Below, one piece after another: positions 53,833 to 62,580 of a stretch of 64,000 bases of DNA. Made by a program: the position numbers and the translations under genes. The stretch is from Bog-756 sp963699055 (lineage in GTDB: Bacteria > Actinomycetota > Acidimicrobiia > Acidimicrobiales > RAAP-2). The DNA is taken from contig CAVOTA010000002.1 in the NCBI GenBank assembly GCA_963699055.1, forward strand, positions 248,001 to 312,000, read 5' to 3'. The notes under the pieces are model-generated. The model saw nothing but the letters and a program-made list of their open reading frames with translations. It had not been told where the DNA came from and did not search any database. Each line of letters starts with the position of its first letter. The first letter of the stretch is position 1.

Positions 53833-54576
53833 TCAGGCGCGGACGACCTCGGGCTGCCCGCGCCGGGACCCGATGACGCGCTGCAGCCCCCACAGGGTCA
53901 CCAGACCGAGGGCCTCGACGATGATGAACGCCGACATCTTGGACTCGCCCTCCACCCGGTCGACGAAGCGGATCGGCACCTCGACGATGTCCGCCCCGGC
54001 CCGGCGGGCCGCATAGGTCATCTCGATCTGGAACCCGTACCCCTCGGCCCGCACCTGGTCGAGATCGATCCGCTCCAGCAACGACGCCGCGTAGGCACGG
54101 AACCCGGCCGTGGCGTCGGCCACCCCCAGACCCAGGAGCGCCGATGCGTAGAGGTTGCCGCCGCGCGACAGCAGCCGCCGGTGCCAGGCCCAGTTGGGGA
54201 TCACCCCACCGGGGATGTAGCGCGACCCGATGGTCAGCTCCTTGCCCTCCTCCAGGGGAGCCACCAGGGACGGCAGCGCCTCCGGCTCGTGGGAGAGGTC
54301 GGCATCCATCTCGATGCAGGCGTCGAAGCCGCGGTCGAGCCCCCAGCGGAACCCGGCCCGGTAGGCGCTGCCCAGTCCGGACTTGGCCGTGCGCCGGAGC
54401 ACCTCGATGCTCCCCAGCTCCTTGCCCAGCACCTCGGCCAGGACGGCGGTGCCGTCCGGACTGCCGTCGTCGACCACCAGGACCGTGGCGGCGGGCAGTG
54501 CGGACCGGATGCGACGGAGGACATGCTCGATGTTCTCGGACTCGTTGTAGGTAGGCAGTACCACCAGGACGTCCAT
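53833..54576 (-). CDS. Polyprenol-phosphate mannosyltransferase (GT2)
   Basis: 247 residues. PTYNESENIEHVLRRIRSALP start, DDGSPDGT, DXD in EMDADLSHEPEAL, and QIEMTYAARRAGADIVEVPIRFVDR. Matches actinobacterial Ppm1-type dolichol/polyprenol-phosphate mannose synthases, without the fused acyltransferase domain. TAAGCT (54583-54588, minus strand) lies six bases before the ATG. Confidence 0.9.
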   Translation of the reverse strand: MDVLVVLPTYNESENIEHVLRRIRSALPAATVLVVDDGSPDGTAVLAEVLGKELGSIEVLRRTAKSGLGSAYRAGFRWGLDRGFDACIEMDADLSHEPEALPSLVAPLEEGKELTIGSRYIPGGVIPNWAWHRRLLSRGGNLYASALLGLGVADATAGFRAYAASLLERIDLDQVRAEGYGFQIEMTYAARRAGADIVEVPIRFVDRVEGESKMSAFIIVEALGLVTLWGLQRVIGSRRGQPEVVRA

Positions 54577-54619
54577 CGGACCAGCTTACGGGACCGGGGC
54601 GACGACCAGGGGTGCACGG

Positions 54620-55909
54620 TCAGCCCGGGGCGGTCAGCGCCCCCTCGGCGGATTCCGCCGTCACCGGGGTGGGGTGGGCCGGGTCGGGGTCGGCCCCGGG
54701 TGGAGCACCGCCGACCGGGTCCGTGGCCGGTACCGGTCGGGTGCGCTCCCACACCTCGCGGGAGATCACCTGGATGGCGCCACCCACCGGGATCGCCACC
54801 AGGGCCCCGGCCAGTGCACCCAACGTGGACCCGAAGACCCCGCCGAGGTTGGCACCGATCAGCACCGACAGGAGCACCCACAGGGGATTCATCCGCACCG
54901 TCCGGCTCATCACCACCGGGTAGATGAGGTGGTTCTCGATCAGCTGGAACCCGATGAAGACGATGAAGGTCACCACCCCGGCCGTGGGCGAGTGGAGGGC
55001 GGCCAGCACCACGGCGGGCACGCCGGCGATGAGCCCGCCGATCAGCGGGATCATGGCCACCAGCACCACCCACAGGCTGATCAGGAGCGCGAACGGCACC
55101 CCCAGGGCGATCATGGTGACCAGCACGACCACGCCGAACATGAGGCCCATCCCCGCCGTGCCGAGGACGTAGGAGGTCACCGACCTCGACACCGACGTCG
55201 ACACGTCGGTGACCGACTGGCGCAGCCGCGGGTTGAGCGCACCGAGCACGCCACGGCGCAGCACCGGCGCCTCCAGGAGCATGAACAGCGACAGGAAGGC
55301 GATCGTCGTCAGGGCGACGATGGTCGAGATGACCGCTTTGGACAGGTTGGCGCCCACCGCCAGCGCCGGCTTGCCCAGGTTCTTCGCGTAGGCCTTCAGC
55401 CGGGGGGCGTTCTTCTGCACCCAGGTCAGGAGGTGGAACCGCTGCAGGGTGTGGGCCAGCCAGCCGTGGCCCCGCTGGACCTGGTCGACCATCGTGGGCA
55501 GCCGGGTGGCCACGTGTGTCAGCGAGTCCACCAGCGGGTAGCCGAACAGGGCCAGCATCCCGCCGAAGAGCAGCACGGCGATGGTGAACACCACGCCCAC
55601 CGCCGCCCCCCTCCGGAACCGGTGCCGCTGCAGGGCGGCCACGGCAGGGTCGAGCACCAGGGCGATGAAGGCGGCGATCAGGACCCAGAGGATGACCTCG
55701 CGGAGCCGGCCGAGCAGCCGGTAGAGGACCCACGTGGCGATGACCACGGCGTCCACGGCCAGGATGGTGCGCAGGGGGACGCCACGCGTCGAGGCCGCTG
55801 CGAACAGGCGCTCGCGCCGGGGCGCGTCGGGGCCGACACCGTCGTCGATCCCGCCGCCGTCGGGGCCCGCCGTCGCCGGGGCGTCACGCTGGTCGTCCGG
55901 GTTGCCCAC
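54620..55909 (-). CDS. AI-2E family transporter
   Basis: 429 residues from a GTG at 55909. Eight or so membrane segments with the family pattern VIATWVLYRLLGRLREVILWVLIAAFIALVLDPAVAAL, SRSVTSYVLGTAGMGLMFGVVV, IPLIGGLIAGVPAVVLAAL and GFQLIENHLIYPVVMSRTVRMNPL. Members export small molecules or ions; AI-2 is only the founding substrate. The C-terminal ~45 residues are Pro/Thr-rich. Divergent from the flippase-like gene. Confidence 0.9.
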   Translation of the reverse strand: MGNPDDQRDAPATAGPDGGGIDDGVGPDAPRRERLFAAASTRGVPLRTILAVDAVVIATWVLYRLLGRLREVILWVLIAAFIALVLDPAVAALQRHRFRRGAAVGVVFTIAVLLFGGMLALFGYPLVDSLTHVATRLPTMVDQVQRGHGWLAHTLQRFHLLTWVQKNAPRLKAYAKNLGKPALAVGANLSKAVISTIVALTTIAFLSLFMLLEAPVLRRGVLGALNPRLRQSVTDVSTSVSRSVTSYVLGTAGMGLMFGVVVLVTMIALGVPFALLISLWVVLVAMIPLIGGLIAGVPAVVLAALHSPTAGVVTFIVFIGFQLIENHLIYPVVMSRTVRMNPLWVLLSVLIGANLGGVFGSTLGALAGALVAIPVGGAIQVISREVWERTRPVPATDPVGGAPPGADPDPAHPTPVTAESAEGALTAPG

Positions 55910-55959
55910 GCCCTCAGCATTACAGGTCCGCGGGGCCGCACCGTGGCAACATGGCGGCG

Positions 55960-57387
55960 ATGGAGACCGCGACGGCCGGGGTGCCGCAGGGGGAACCGGG
56001 GAAGGCCGCCCCGCGTGCACGACGGTGGCACCGCGGTCCGTTCGTGCGACGCGAGGTCCGGGTCAGCGTGGGCACACTGCTCGTGTTCCTCTTCGTCTTC
56101 TACGTGGTGCTCCCGCTGGTGGCGAGCCATCGCACCCAGGTCCGGGCCCTCGCCCACATCAACGTCGGCTACCTGGTGCTCGGCGTCCTGCTGGAGATCG
56201 CCGCACTGGCCGCCTATGCACAGCTGACCCATTCGGTCCTGCCCCACGGCGGTCCGGGACGGTTCCGCCTGTTCCGCATCAACCTGTCGACCCTCGCACT
56301 CAGCCACGTGTCCCCCGGCGGGACCGCACCGGGCGCGGCCCTCGGCTACCGCCTCCTGACCCAGTCGGGCGTGTCCGGAGCCGACACCGGATTCGCCCTC
56401 GGCACCCAGGGCATCGGGTCGGCCGTCGTGCTCAACGTCCTCTTCTGGTGCTCGCTCGTCTCGTTCCTGGTCCTGCACGGGTTCCGGGTGCCGGCGGGCA
56501 TCCACGCCCACGGGTCGACGTCCGCCTCGATCCTCGTCGTGGTGGCCGCCGCCGTCGGGGTGGTCCTCCTCGGGGCGTTCGGCGGGCTCTTCTACCTGCT
56601 GACCCGGGGCCAGGAGCGGGCCGCCCAGGTCATCCACGCCGTGTCCGCCCGCATCCGGTTCCTGGACGCCGACCGGTGCACGTCCCTCGTGGAGCGCCTC
56701 GCCGGCCGGTTCGCCGTGCTGGTGGACGACCGGCCCCTCCTGCGGCGGGCCGGTGGCTGGGCGGCCGCCAACTGGCTCCTCGACGCCGCCTCGCTGTGGG
56801 TGTTCGTGGCCGCCTTCGGGCACGTCATCTCCCCCGTGGACCTGCTGACCGCCTACGGGCTGGCCAACATCCTGGCCGCCATCCCCCTCACCCCGGGCGG
56901 ACTCGGCGTGGTCGAGTTCGTGCTGGTGACCCTCCTGGCCGGCTCGGGACTCACCGACGGGCAGGCCCTGTCGGCGGTCCTCGCCTACCGCGCCGTCAAC
57001 TTCTGGCTGCCCATCCCCTTCGGCGGCCTGGCGTACGCCTCACTCGAACTGGAGCAGCGCTCGGTCCACCTGCGGGCGCGCCGGCAGGCGGCGGCGGTCC
57101 AGGAGCGGGCCACCCGGCTGCTGGCTACCTGGTTCGTCCGCCGTGGCGGAACAGGCGCCGCCACCACCGGACCCGGGGTGGCGCCACCGACGTGGGCGTC
57201 AGCGCCGGTGCCGCCGGTGCCGCCGGTGCGTCCGTGGGACCGGGCGTCGGCACGCTCGGCGTCACGAGCGAGGCACCCGGCCCGTCCGACGGATCCGGCG
57301 CACGCAGCGACGGCCCGCCCTGAGCCGCATCATGGCGACGGCGCAGTGCGTCGAGGGCCTGTGCTCGGCACCGGTCCTGCAGGCTGA
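55960..57387 (+). CDS. LPG-synthase-TM / flippase-like membrane protein (UPF0104)
   Basis: 475 residues. About eight membrane segments with GGTAPGAALGYRLL, LANILAAIPLTPGGLGVVE and YRAVNFWLPIPFGGLAY, the signature of the flippase-like domain of MprF. Without a synthase domain it probably moves a lipid. The ATG at 55960 is preferred over 55951 because a CAACAT box (55947-55952) ends seven bases before it. The last ~85 residues are a disordered Pro/Arg tail overlapping the end of ppk by 263 bases on the other strand. Confidence 0.85.
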   Translation: METATAGVPQGEPGKAAPRARRWHRGPFVRREVRVSVGTLLVFLFVFYVVLPLVASHRTQVRALAHINVGYLVLGVLLEIAALAAYAQLTHSVLPHGGPGRFRLFRINLSTLALSHVSPGGTAPGAALGYRLLTQSGVSGADTGFALGTQGIGSAVVLNVLFWCSLVSFLVLHGFRVPAGIHAHGSTSASILVVVAAAVGVVLLGAFGGLFYLLTRGQERAAQVIHAVSARIRFLDADRCTSLVERLAGRFAVLVDDRPLLRRAGGWAAANWLLDAASLWVFVAAFGHVISPVDLLTAYGLANILAAIPLTPGGLGVVEFVLVTLLAGSGLTDGQALSAVLAYRAVNFWLPIPFGGLAYASLELEQRSVHLRARRQAAAVQERATRLLATWFVRRGGTGAATTGPGVAPPTWASAPVPPVPPVRPWDRASARSASRARHPARPTDPAHAATARPEPHHGDGAVRRGPVLGTGPAG

Positions 57388-59569
57388 CGCCGGCGTCGGC
57401 CGGTGCCGGTGGCGCCACCCGCGACCACGAGCCGCCCGCGTCGAGCACCCAGGAGTTGGCCTCGTCGGCGAGGGCGGCGTCCAGCACGTCCACCAGTCGT
57501 CGCTGGATGGCGGGGTCCTGCACGGGCACGATCACCTCGACCCGCCGGTCCAGGTTGCGCTCCATCATGTCCGGTGAGCCGAAGCTGATCCGGAGCGGCC
57601 GGCCGTGGTCGCCGCCGAACCGGAAGATGCGCGAGTGCTCGAGGAACCGGCCCACCACCGAGCGCACCCGGATGGTCTCGGACAGGCCGGGCACCCCGGG
57701 CCGCAGCCCGCACCGTCCCCGCACCACGAGGTCGATCGCCGTGCCCGCCGCCGACGCCCGGTAGAGGGCGTCGATGACCTCGGGGTCGGTCAGCCCGTTG
57801 GTCTTCAGCACGATCCGGCCCTCGGGGCCGGCGGCGGCCTCGGCGTCGATGGCCGCCACCACCTCGGCCCGGGTGGTCAGCGGCGACACCACCAGCCGGC
57901 GCAGGGCGACCTCGGTGCCGGATCCGGTGAGGAGGTTGAACACCTCGGCCACGTCGGCGCCGATGTCGGGGTCCGCCGTCAGCAGGCCGATGTCCTCGTA
58001 GGTCAGGGCCGTCACCGAGTTGTAGTTGCCGCTGCCTACATGGCAGTAGCGGCGGGTCCGGTCCCCTTCGCGCCGGATGACCAGGGACATCTTGGAGTGC
58101 GTCTTGATGCGCCGGAGTCCGTAGACGACCTGCACGCCGGCCTCCTCGAGCGCACGCGCCCAGGCGATGTTGGCCCGTTCGTCGAACCGGGCCTGCAGTT
58201 CGACCACGGCGGTCACCTGCTTGCCGGCATGGGACGCCTTGATCAGCGAGCCCATGATGGGACTGTCGGTGCCGGTGCGGTAGAGGGTCTGCTTGATGGC
58301 CAGCACGTCGGGGTCGGAGGCCGCACGCTCCACGAACGCCTCGACCGAGTCGGCAAACGACTCGTAGGGGTGGTGGAGGAGGACGTCCCCGGCGCCGAGG
58401 ACCTCGAAGAGGTCCGCCCCGCCTGCCAGCTGGGGCGGCACCAGTGGGCTCCACGGCTCGGGGGCGAGTTCGGGGCGGTCCAGGCCGGCCAGGACGCGGA
58501 GCCCACCGAGGTCGATGGGGACGTCGGCGAGGAAGACGTTGTCCTCGGGTACCTCGACCTCGGCCACCAGCATGTCGAGCAGTTCCGCCGAGATCCCGGA
58601 CGAGACCTCGAGTCGCACGGCCTGTCCGAACCGACGACGGTGCAGCTCGAGTTCGACCGCCGCCAACAGGTCCTGGGCGTCGTCCTCGTCGACGAAGAGG
58701 TCGGCGTTGCGGGTCACCCGGAAGACGTGGTGCTCGTCCACGACCATGGAGGGGAACAGGCTGTCCAGGTGGGCGGCGATGACCTGTTCGACGGGCACGA
58801 TGCGGCGCCCGTCGGGCAGCACCACGAAGCGGGGCAGGAGCGGCGGCACCTTGACCCGGGCGATGCGCTGCTCGTCGGTTCCCGGGTCGATGACACGGAC
58901 CACCAGGTTCAGGCACAGGTTGGAGATGTACGGGAACGGATGGCCCGGGTCGACGGCCAGGGGGGTGAGCACGGGGAAGATCGTCCGCTGGAAGACATCG
59001 TCCAGGTGCCGCCGGTCGTCGGCATCCAGCTCGTGCCAGTCGGCGAGCAGGATCCCCGCCGCCGTCAGGGCCGGCAGCACGCCGTCGGCGAACACGTGGC
59101 TCTGGCGGTCGACCAGGTCGGTCACCCGGGCGGTGATCGCCTCGAGCTGGTCACCCGGGCTGCGCCCGTCCGGCGACCGGGTGCGCAGGCCCGCCGCCAC
59201 CTGGTCCTCGAGCCCGGCCACCCGCACCTGGAAGAATTCGTCGAGGCCCTCGGTGAAGATGGCCAGGAACTTCGCCCGCTCCAACAGGGGTTGACGCCCG
59301 TCGTCCGCCAGGTCGAGCAGCCGGTCGGCGAACTCCAGCCACGACAGCTCACGGTTGGCGAACCGCTCGGGCGACCGGGCCAGGTCGACGTCACCGTCGC
59401 CGGACGGTCCGCCGACGGTGGGGTCATGGACGTCCAGGGAGGCGACCGAGTGCGGCGTGGCCACCGGCTCCGGGGTGCCGATGACGGGCCGACCGGGTCC
59501 GTGCGCGCCCCGGGCGGGCACCGCCAGGCGACCGAGGCGCTCCGCGGGGGCCACGTCCGGGTCGATCAC
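57125..59569 (-). CDS. ppk: Polyphosphate kinase
   Basis: 814 residues from the GTG at 59569. Makes polyphosphate from ATP. N-domain RFANRELSWLEFADRLLDLA, head region FPYISNLCLNL, catalytic core HHPYESFADSV, IKQTLYRTG, the phosphorylated H in KTHSKMSLVIRR, YCHVGSGNYNSVTALTYEDIGLLT and IRVRSVVGRFLEHSRIFRF. A ~75-residue C-terminal tail ends in a basic RWWRRLFRH segment. The GTG overlaps the stop of a 16-codon upstream frame. Confidence 0.94.
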   Translation of the reverse strand: MIDPDVAPAERLGRLAVPARGAHGPGRPVIGTPEPVATPHSVASLDVHDPTVGGPSGDGDVDLARSPERFANRELSWLEFADRLLDLADDGRQPLLERAKFLAIFTEGLDEFFQVRVAGLEDQVAAGLRTRSPDGRSPGDQLEAITARVTDLVDRQSHVFADGVLPALTAAGILLADWHELDADDRRHLDDVFQRTIFPVLTPLAVDPGHPFPYISNLCLNLVVRVIDPGTDEQRIARVKVPPLLPRFVVLPDGRRIVPVEQVIAAHLDSLFPSMVVDEHHVFRVTRNADLFVDEDDAQDLLAAVELELHRRRFGQAVRLEVSSGISAELLDMLVAEVEVPEDNVFLADVPIDLGGLRVLAGLDRPELAPEPWSPLVPPQLAGGADLFEVLGAGDVLLHHPYESFADSVEAFVERAASDPDVLAIKQTLYRTGTDSPIMGSLIKASHAGKQVTAVVELQARFDERANIAWARALEEAGVQVVYGLRRIKTHSKMSLVIRREGDRTRRYCHVGSGNYNSVTALTYEDIGLLTADPDIGADVAEVFNLLTGSGTEVALRRLVVSPLTTRAEVVAAIDAEAAAGPEGRIVLKTNGLTDPEVIDALYRASAAGTAIDLVVRGRCGLRPGVPGLSETIRVRSVVGRFLEHSRIFRFGGDHGRPLRISFGSPDMMERNLDRRVEVIVPVQDPAIQRRLVDVLDAALADEANSWVLDAGGSWSRVAPPAPADAGVSLQDRCRAQALDALRRRHDAAQGGPSLRAPDPSDGPGASLVTPSVPTPGPTDAPAAPAAPALTPTSVAPPRVRWWRRLFRHGGRTR

Positions 59570-59616
59570 GGCCGTCCTGCCCGGCGACGGCTCGGGCGGG
59601 CGCGCAGGGTGGTCAT
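59566..59616 (-). CDS. Candidate Arg-rich leader peptide coupled to ppk
   Basis: A 16-codon frame, MTTLRARPSRRRAGRP then TGA. The TGA overlaps the ppk GTG (GTGA). A TACCAT -10-like box lies at 59626-59631 (minus strand), nine bases before this ATG, so the leader frame would be at the very 5' end of the mRNA. No ribosome site is seen for ppk itself, making reinitiation after the leader plausible. Confidence 0.45.
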   Translation of the reverse strand: MTTLRARPSRRRAGRP

Positions 59617-59734
59617 CGTCACCCCATGGTACTCCTGGGGCCGGGGCCGGCGTCGCCCCGGGACCACCCCGGGCCGTCCCCCGCACGGACGTCACGCCCG
59701 TGTCGCGCTCCCCCGCCCACCGTCCGGCCGCCGG

Positions 59735-59740
59735 TAGGCT
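59735..59740 (+). promoter_or_regulatory. -10 box of the SEDS gene
   Basis: TAGGCT ends seven bases before the GTG at 59748, predicting a leaderless mRNA. Confidence 0.55.
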
Positions 59741-59747
59741 CCCCGCA

Positions 59748-61151
59748 GTGCCGTCCCTGACCCTCCGATCCCGCTCGAGCACACGCGTCCGACGTGGCGT
59801 CAAGGCCCGTCGCCGGACGGAGCTCGGGCTCCTGGTGGCCGCCGGGGGAATCGTCGTCGCCACCTACGTGCTCATGATCCTGGGCAACACCTCCCGGGTC
59901 CCGTCCGACCTGGCCCCGCTGCTGGTCACCATCCTCCTGCTGGGGGCGGTCACCCACATCGCCAACCGGATCTTCGTGCCCGACGCCAACGCCGTGGTCG
60001 TGCCCATCGTGTTCCTGCTCAACGGACTGGGCTACGTCATGATCTCCCGGATCGACCTCGGGACGGGCAAGCACTACGCCCCGCTGCAGGCCGCCTGGAC
60101 GGCGGCCGGCGTGGCGGCCTACGTGGTGACCCTCTTCGCCATCCGGCGCTCCCGGGACCTCGACCGCTACCGCTACCTGCTCCTGACCGTCGGGGTCGCC
60201 CTGCTGCTGCTGCCGCTTGTCCCCGGTCTGGGCGCCAACATCTACGGGGCCCGGCTGTGGATCCAGATCGGCTCGTTCGAGTTCCAGCCGGTCGAGCTGG
60301 CCAAGATCCTGCTCTGCATCTTCTTCGCCTCGTACTTCGCCGACAAGCGCGAGCTGCTGACGATCCCGACCGCCCGGTTCGGCAACCGGCTGGTCCTCGA
60401 CCCCCGGCCGCTGGTCCCGATCGTCCTGGCCTGGGCCTTCGCCATCCTGATCATGAGCGCCGAGCACGACATCGGGTTCTCCGCGCTCCTCTTCACCCTG
60501 TTCATCGGGCTGCTGTGGGTGACCACCGGCCGCACCGGCTACCTCGTGCTCGGCCTCATCCTCTTCGGCGCCGGCGCCTACGTGACGGCGAAGTACTTCA
60601 GTCAGACCCACATCCGGGTGGAGGACTGGCTCAACCCGTGGCCGCTGGCCAACGGCAGCGGCGGCCAGCTGGTGAAGTCGTGGTACGCCATGGGCAGCGG
60701 TGGGATCGGGGGTACCGGTCTGGGCCTCGGATTCGGGGCCTACACCATCGCCAACGCCCGGACCGACTTCATCTTCGCCGTCATCGGCGAGGAGATGGGC
60801 CTGCTCGGGTCGACCATGGTCGTCGTGGCCTTCCTCCTCCTGGTCGGGGCGGGATTGCGCATCGCCCAGGCGGCCCGGTCCGAATTCGCCAAGCTCGTGG
60901 CCACCGGCCTCACCCTCATCATCGGGTTCCAGGCCTTCTTCATCATCGGCGGCATCATCCGGCTCATGCCGCTGACCGGCATCACCCTGCCCTTCGTCTC
61001 CTACGGGGGCTCGGCGCTCATCGCCAACTACGTGCTGGTGGCCCTCCTCATGCGGATCTCCGACGAGGGCTCCGCCGGGGTGGACGCCGTCGAGCAGACG
61101 AAGTACGAGGAGGACCTGGAGCGTCGCCGGCGGCTGCTGACCGGCAGCTGA
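59748..61151 (+). CDS. SEDS-family peptidoglycan polymerase (FtsW/RodA)
   Basis: 467 residues, about twelve membrane segments. SEDS features: YGARLWIQIGSFEFQPVELAKI, SAEHDIGFSALLFTLF with the conserved D, NARTDFIFAVIGEEMGLLG and LPLTGITLPFVSYGGSALIAN. The length and C-terminal RISDEG are close to the RodA-type protein of actinobacterial fhaAB-pstP-rodA clusters, but those partners are absent. A second SEDS gene lies at 62577-63719. Confidence 0.9.
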   Translation: MPSLTLRSRSSTRVRRGVKARRRTELGLLVAAGGIVVATYVLMILGNTSRVPSDLAPLLVTILLLGAVTHIANRIFVPDANAVVVPIVFLLNGLGYVMISRIDLGTGKHYAPLQAAWTAAGVAAYVVTLFAIRRSRDLDRYRYLLLTVGVALLLLPLVPGLGANIYGARLWIQIGSFEFQPVELAKILLCIFFASYFADKRELLTIPTARFGNRLVLDPRPLVPIVLAWAFAILIMSAEHDIGFSALLFTLFIGLLWVTTGRTGYLVLGLILFGAGAYVTAKYFSQTHIRVEDWLNPWPLANGSGGQLVKSWYAMGSGGIGGTGLGLGFGAYTIANARTDFIFAVIGEEMGLLGSTMVVVAFLLLVGAGLRIAQAARSEFAKLVATGLTLIIGFQAFFIIGGIIRLMPLTGITLPFVSYGGSALIANYVLVALLMRISDEGSAGVDAVEQTKYEEDLERRRRLLTGS

Positions 61152-61251
61152 CCGGCAGCTGACCGGGAGCGGTCCGGTGGACCCGGTCACCACCGCGCCC
61201 GGCTGCCCCCCGGTCAGGGTGTGCCGGTCAGGGTGTGCCGGTCAGGGTGTG
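61140..61251. repeat. Short tandem repeats at two convergent gene ends
   Basis: ACCGGCAGCTG occurs twice in tandem (61140-61161) across the SEDS stop. CCGGTCAGGGTGTG occurs three times (61210-61251) with a partial fourth, and the stop of the minus-strand gene (61242) lies in it. Likely replication slippage products. Confidence 0.85.
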
Positions 61252-61805
61252 CCGGTCTCGGTGAGCACCGTGCGCAGCTCGCGCAGCACGATCAGCTCCG
61301 CCTCGTGGAGCAACGCCCGGGACGCATCGCCGGAGGACGCGTCCGTGCCCACCGGCCCACGGGTGCCCCAGGAGGTGGTCGGGTGGCCCGACCGGCGGAC
61401 CGCCGTCGGCCCGGTACGGTCCCACGGGATCTCCACGACCCGCCGCTGCAGCCGCCGGTCGAAGGCGTGGATCTCGCGGCCCAGGCAGTGGACGAAGGTC
61501 CCGCCGTCGCGCACCAGCACCACCAGGGGGTCCCCGGCGAGGAAGTCCACCCGCAGGGCCCCGTCGGGGCGGTCCACCAGTGACGCCATCACGACCCGTT
61601 CGAGCCCGAAGCGCGCCGTCGCCCCCGACCGGCTCACCCACAGGGCATCGCCCGTCAGGGCGACCTGGGGGGCCCACCGTCGCACGGGCCCGGTGGCCGC
61701 GGCCGGGACCTGCATGCCCTCGGCCTCGGCGCGCGCCCACGCCACGAGCTCCTCGCCCGCGGGGATCTGCAGGCGCCGCCTGACCCTGCTCGCACTCCAC
61801 TCCAT
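61242..61805 (-). CDS. Hypothetical protein, PH-like
   Basis: 187 residues from the ATG at 61805 (ribosome site GGAGGG); the frame opens at 61862. WARAEAEG start, then beta-rich segments VALTGDALWVSRSGATARFGLERVVMASLV and DPLVVLVRDGGTFVHCLGREIHAFDRRLQ, which may form a PH-like domain. No membrane segment. Family not recognised. Confidence 0.68.
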   Translation of the reverse strand: MEWSASRVRRRLQIPAGEELVAWARAEAEGMQVPAAATGPVRRWAPQVALTGDALWVSRSGATARFGLERVVMASLVDRPDGALRVDFLAGDPLVVLVRDGGTFVHCLGREIHAFDRRLQRRVVEIPWDRTGPTAVRRSGHPTTSWGTRGPVGTDASSGDASRALLHEAELIVLRELRTVLTETGTP

Positions 61806-61962
61806 GGACACCCTCCGGCCCGGCGCCGATCTGAGCTGCCGCGGCTGCTGAGGAGAACGCATGTCGGGGCCTGGGGGTTACAGGTTCCGACACCGGGTGG
61901 TGCGGGTCGGCAGGTGCGGGCGGGTGGTCGGCGGGCCCGTGGGGCCCTCCCCGGTGGGCGGC

Positions 61963-62580
61963 TCAGGCCCCGTGCGGTACCACGTCCCCGTCGGTCCCGA
62001 GCAGCCGGGCATCGACGAGGATCGGCACCTGGACCGGCTGGTGGAGGGCCACCGTGAGCGCATCGCTCGGGCGGCAGGACAGGACCGACCGGCCCGAGCG
62101 GCCACGGAGGTCCAGCTCGGCGAAGTAGACCGCCCCGGACCGGCCCACGAGGCGGACGGCCACGACGTCGATGTCGAAGCGCTGGAGCACGTCGCTCATC
62201 AGCTCGTGGGTCAGCGGCCGCGGCGTGGGGATGCGCCGGTGGGCGTGGGACAGCGCCACGGCGTCGGGCATGCCGATGGCGAAGGTGAGCTGCCGGCGCG
62301 GGGTGTCGATCTCCCGGAGCACCACGGACGGGTGCTGGCTCGGGAGGTCCAGGGTGACCGAGGACACGAGGACCATGCGGTAGTCCGCTCCGGCGGCCAA
62401 GTCGGGCGGCTCCGGAGCGGTCGTCGGCGTCGGGTCCGGGGCGACGTCGGCCGCCGGGTCGTCGGCGGGTGGGTCGTCCACGCCCCGGTCGTCGGCGGGT
62501 GGAACGTCCGTCACCGGTGCCGGCATCTGGTCGACGGCCGGATCCGGGTCCGCCGCCGGCACGGGATCCGAGACCGTCAT
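61963..62580 (-). CDS. Bifunctional nuclease family (DUF151) protein
   Basis: 205 residues from the ATG at 62580. The first ~65 residues are an acidic Pro/Asp linker. The DUF151 domain follows: QHPSVVLREIDTPRRQLTFAIGMPDAVALSHAH, RPLTHELMSDVLQRFDIDVVAVRL, FAELDLRGRSG and CRPSDALTVALH. The family name comes from plant BBD nucleases; bacterial roles are unclear. Start overlaps the rodA stop (62577-62580). Confidence 0.86.
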   Translation of the reverse strand: MTVSDPVPAADPDPAVDQMPAPVTDVPPADDRGVDDPPADDPAADVAPDPTPTTAPEPPDLAAGADYRMVLVSSVTLDLPSQHPSVVLREIDTPRRQLTFAIGMPDAVALSHAHRRIPTPRPLTHELMSDVLQRFDIDVVAVRLVGRSGAVYFAELDLRGRSGRSVLSCRPSDALTVALHQPVQVPILVDARLLGTDGDVVPHGA

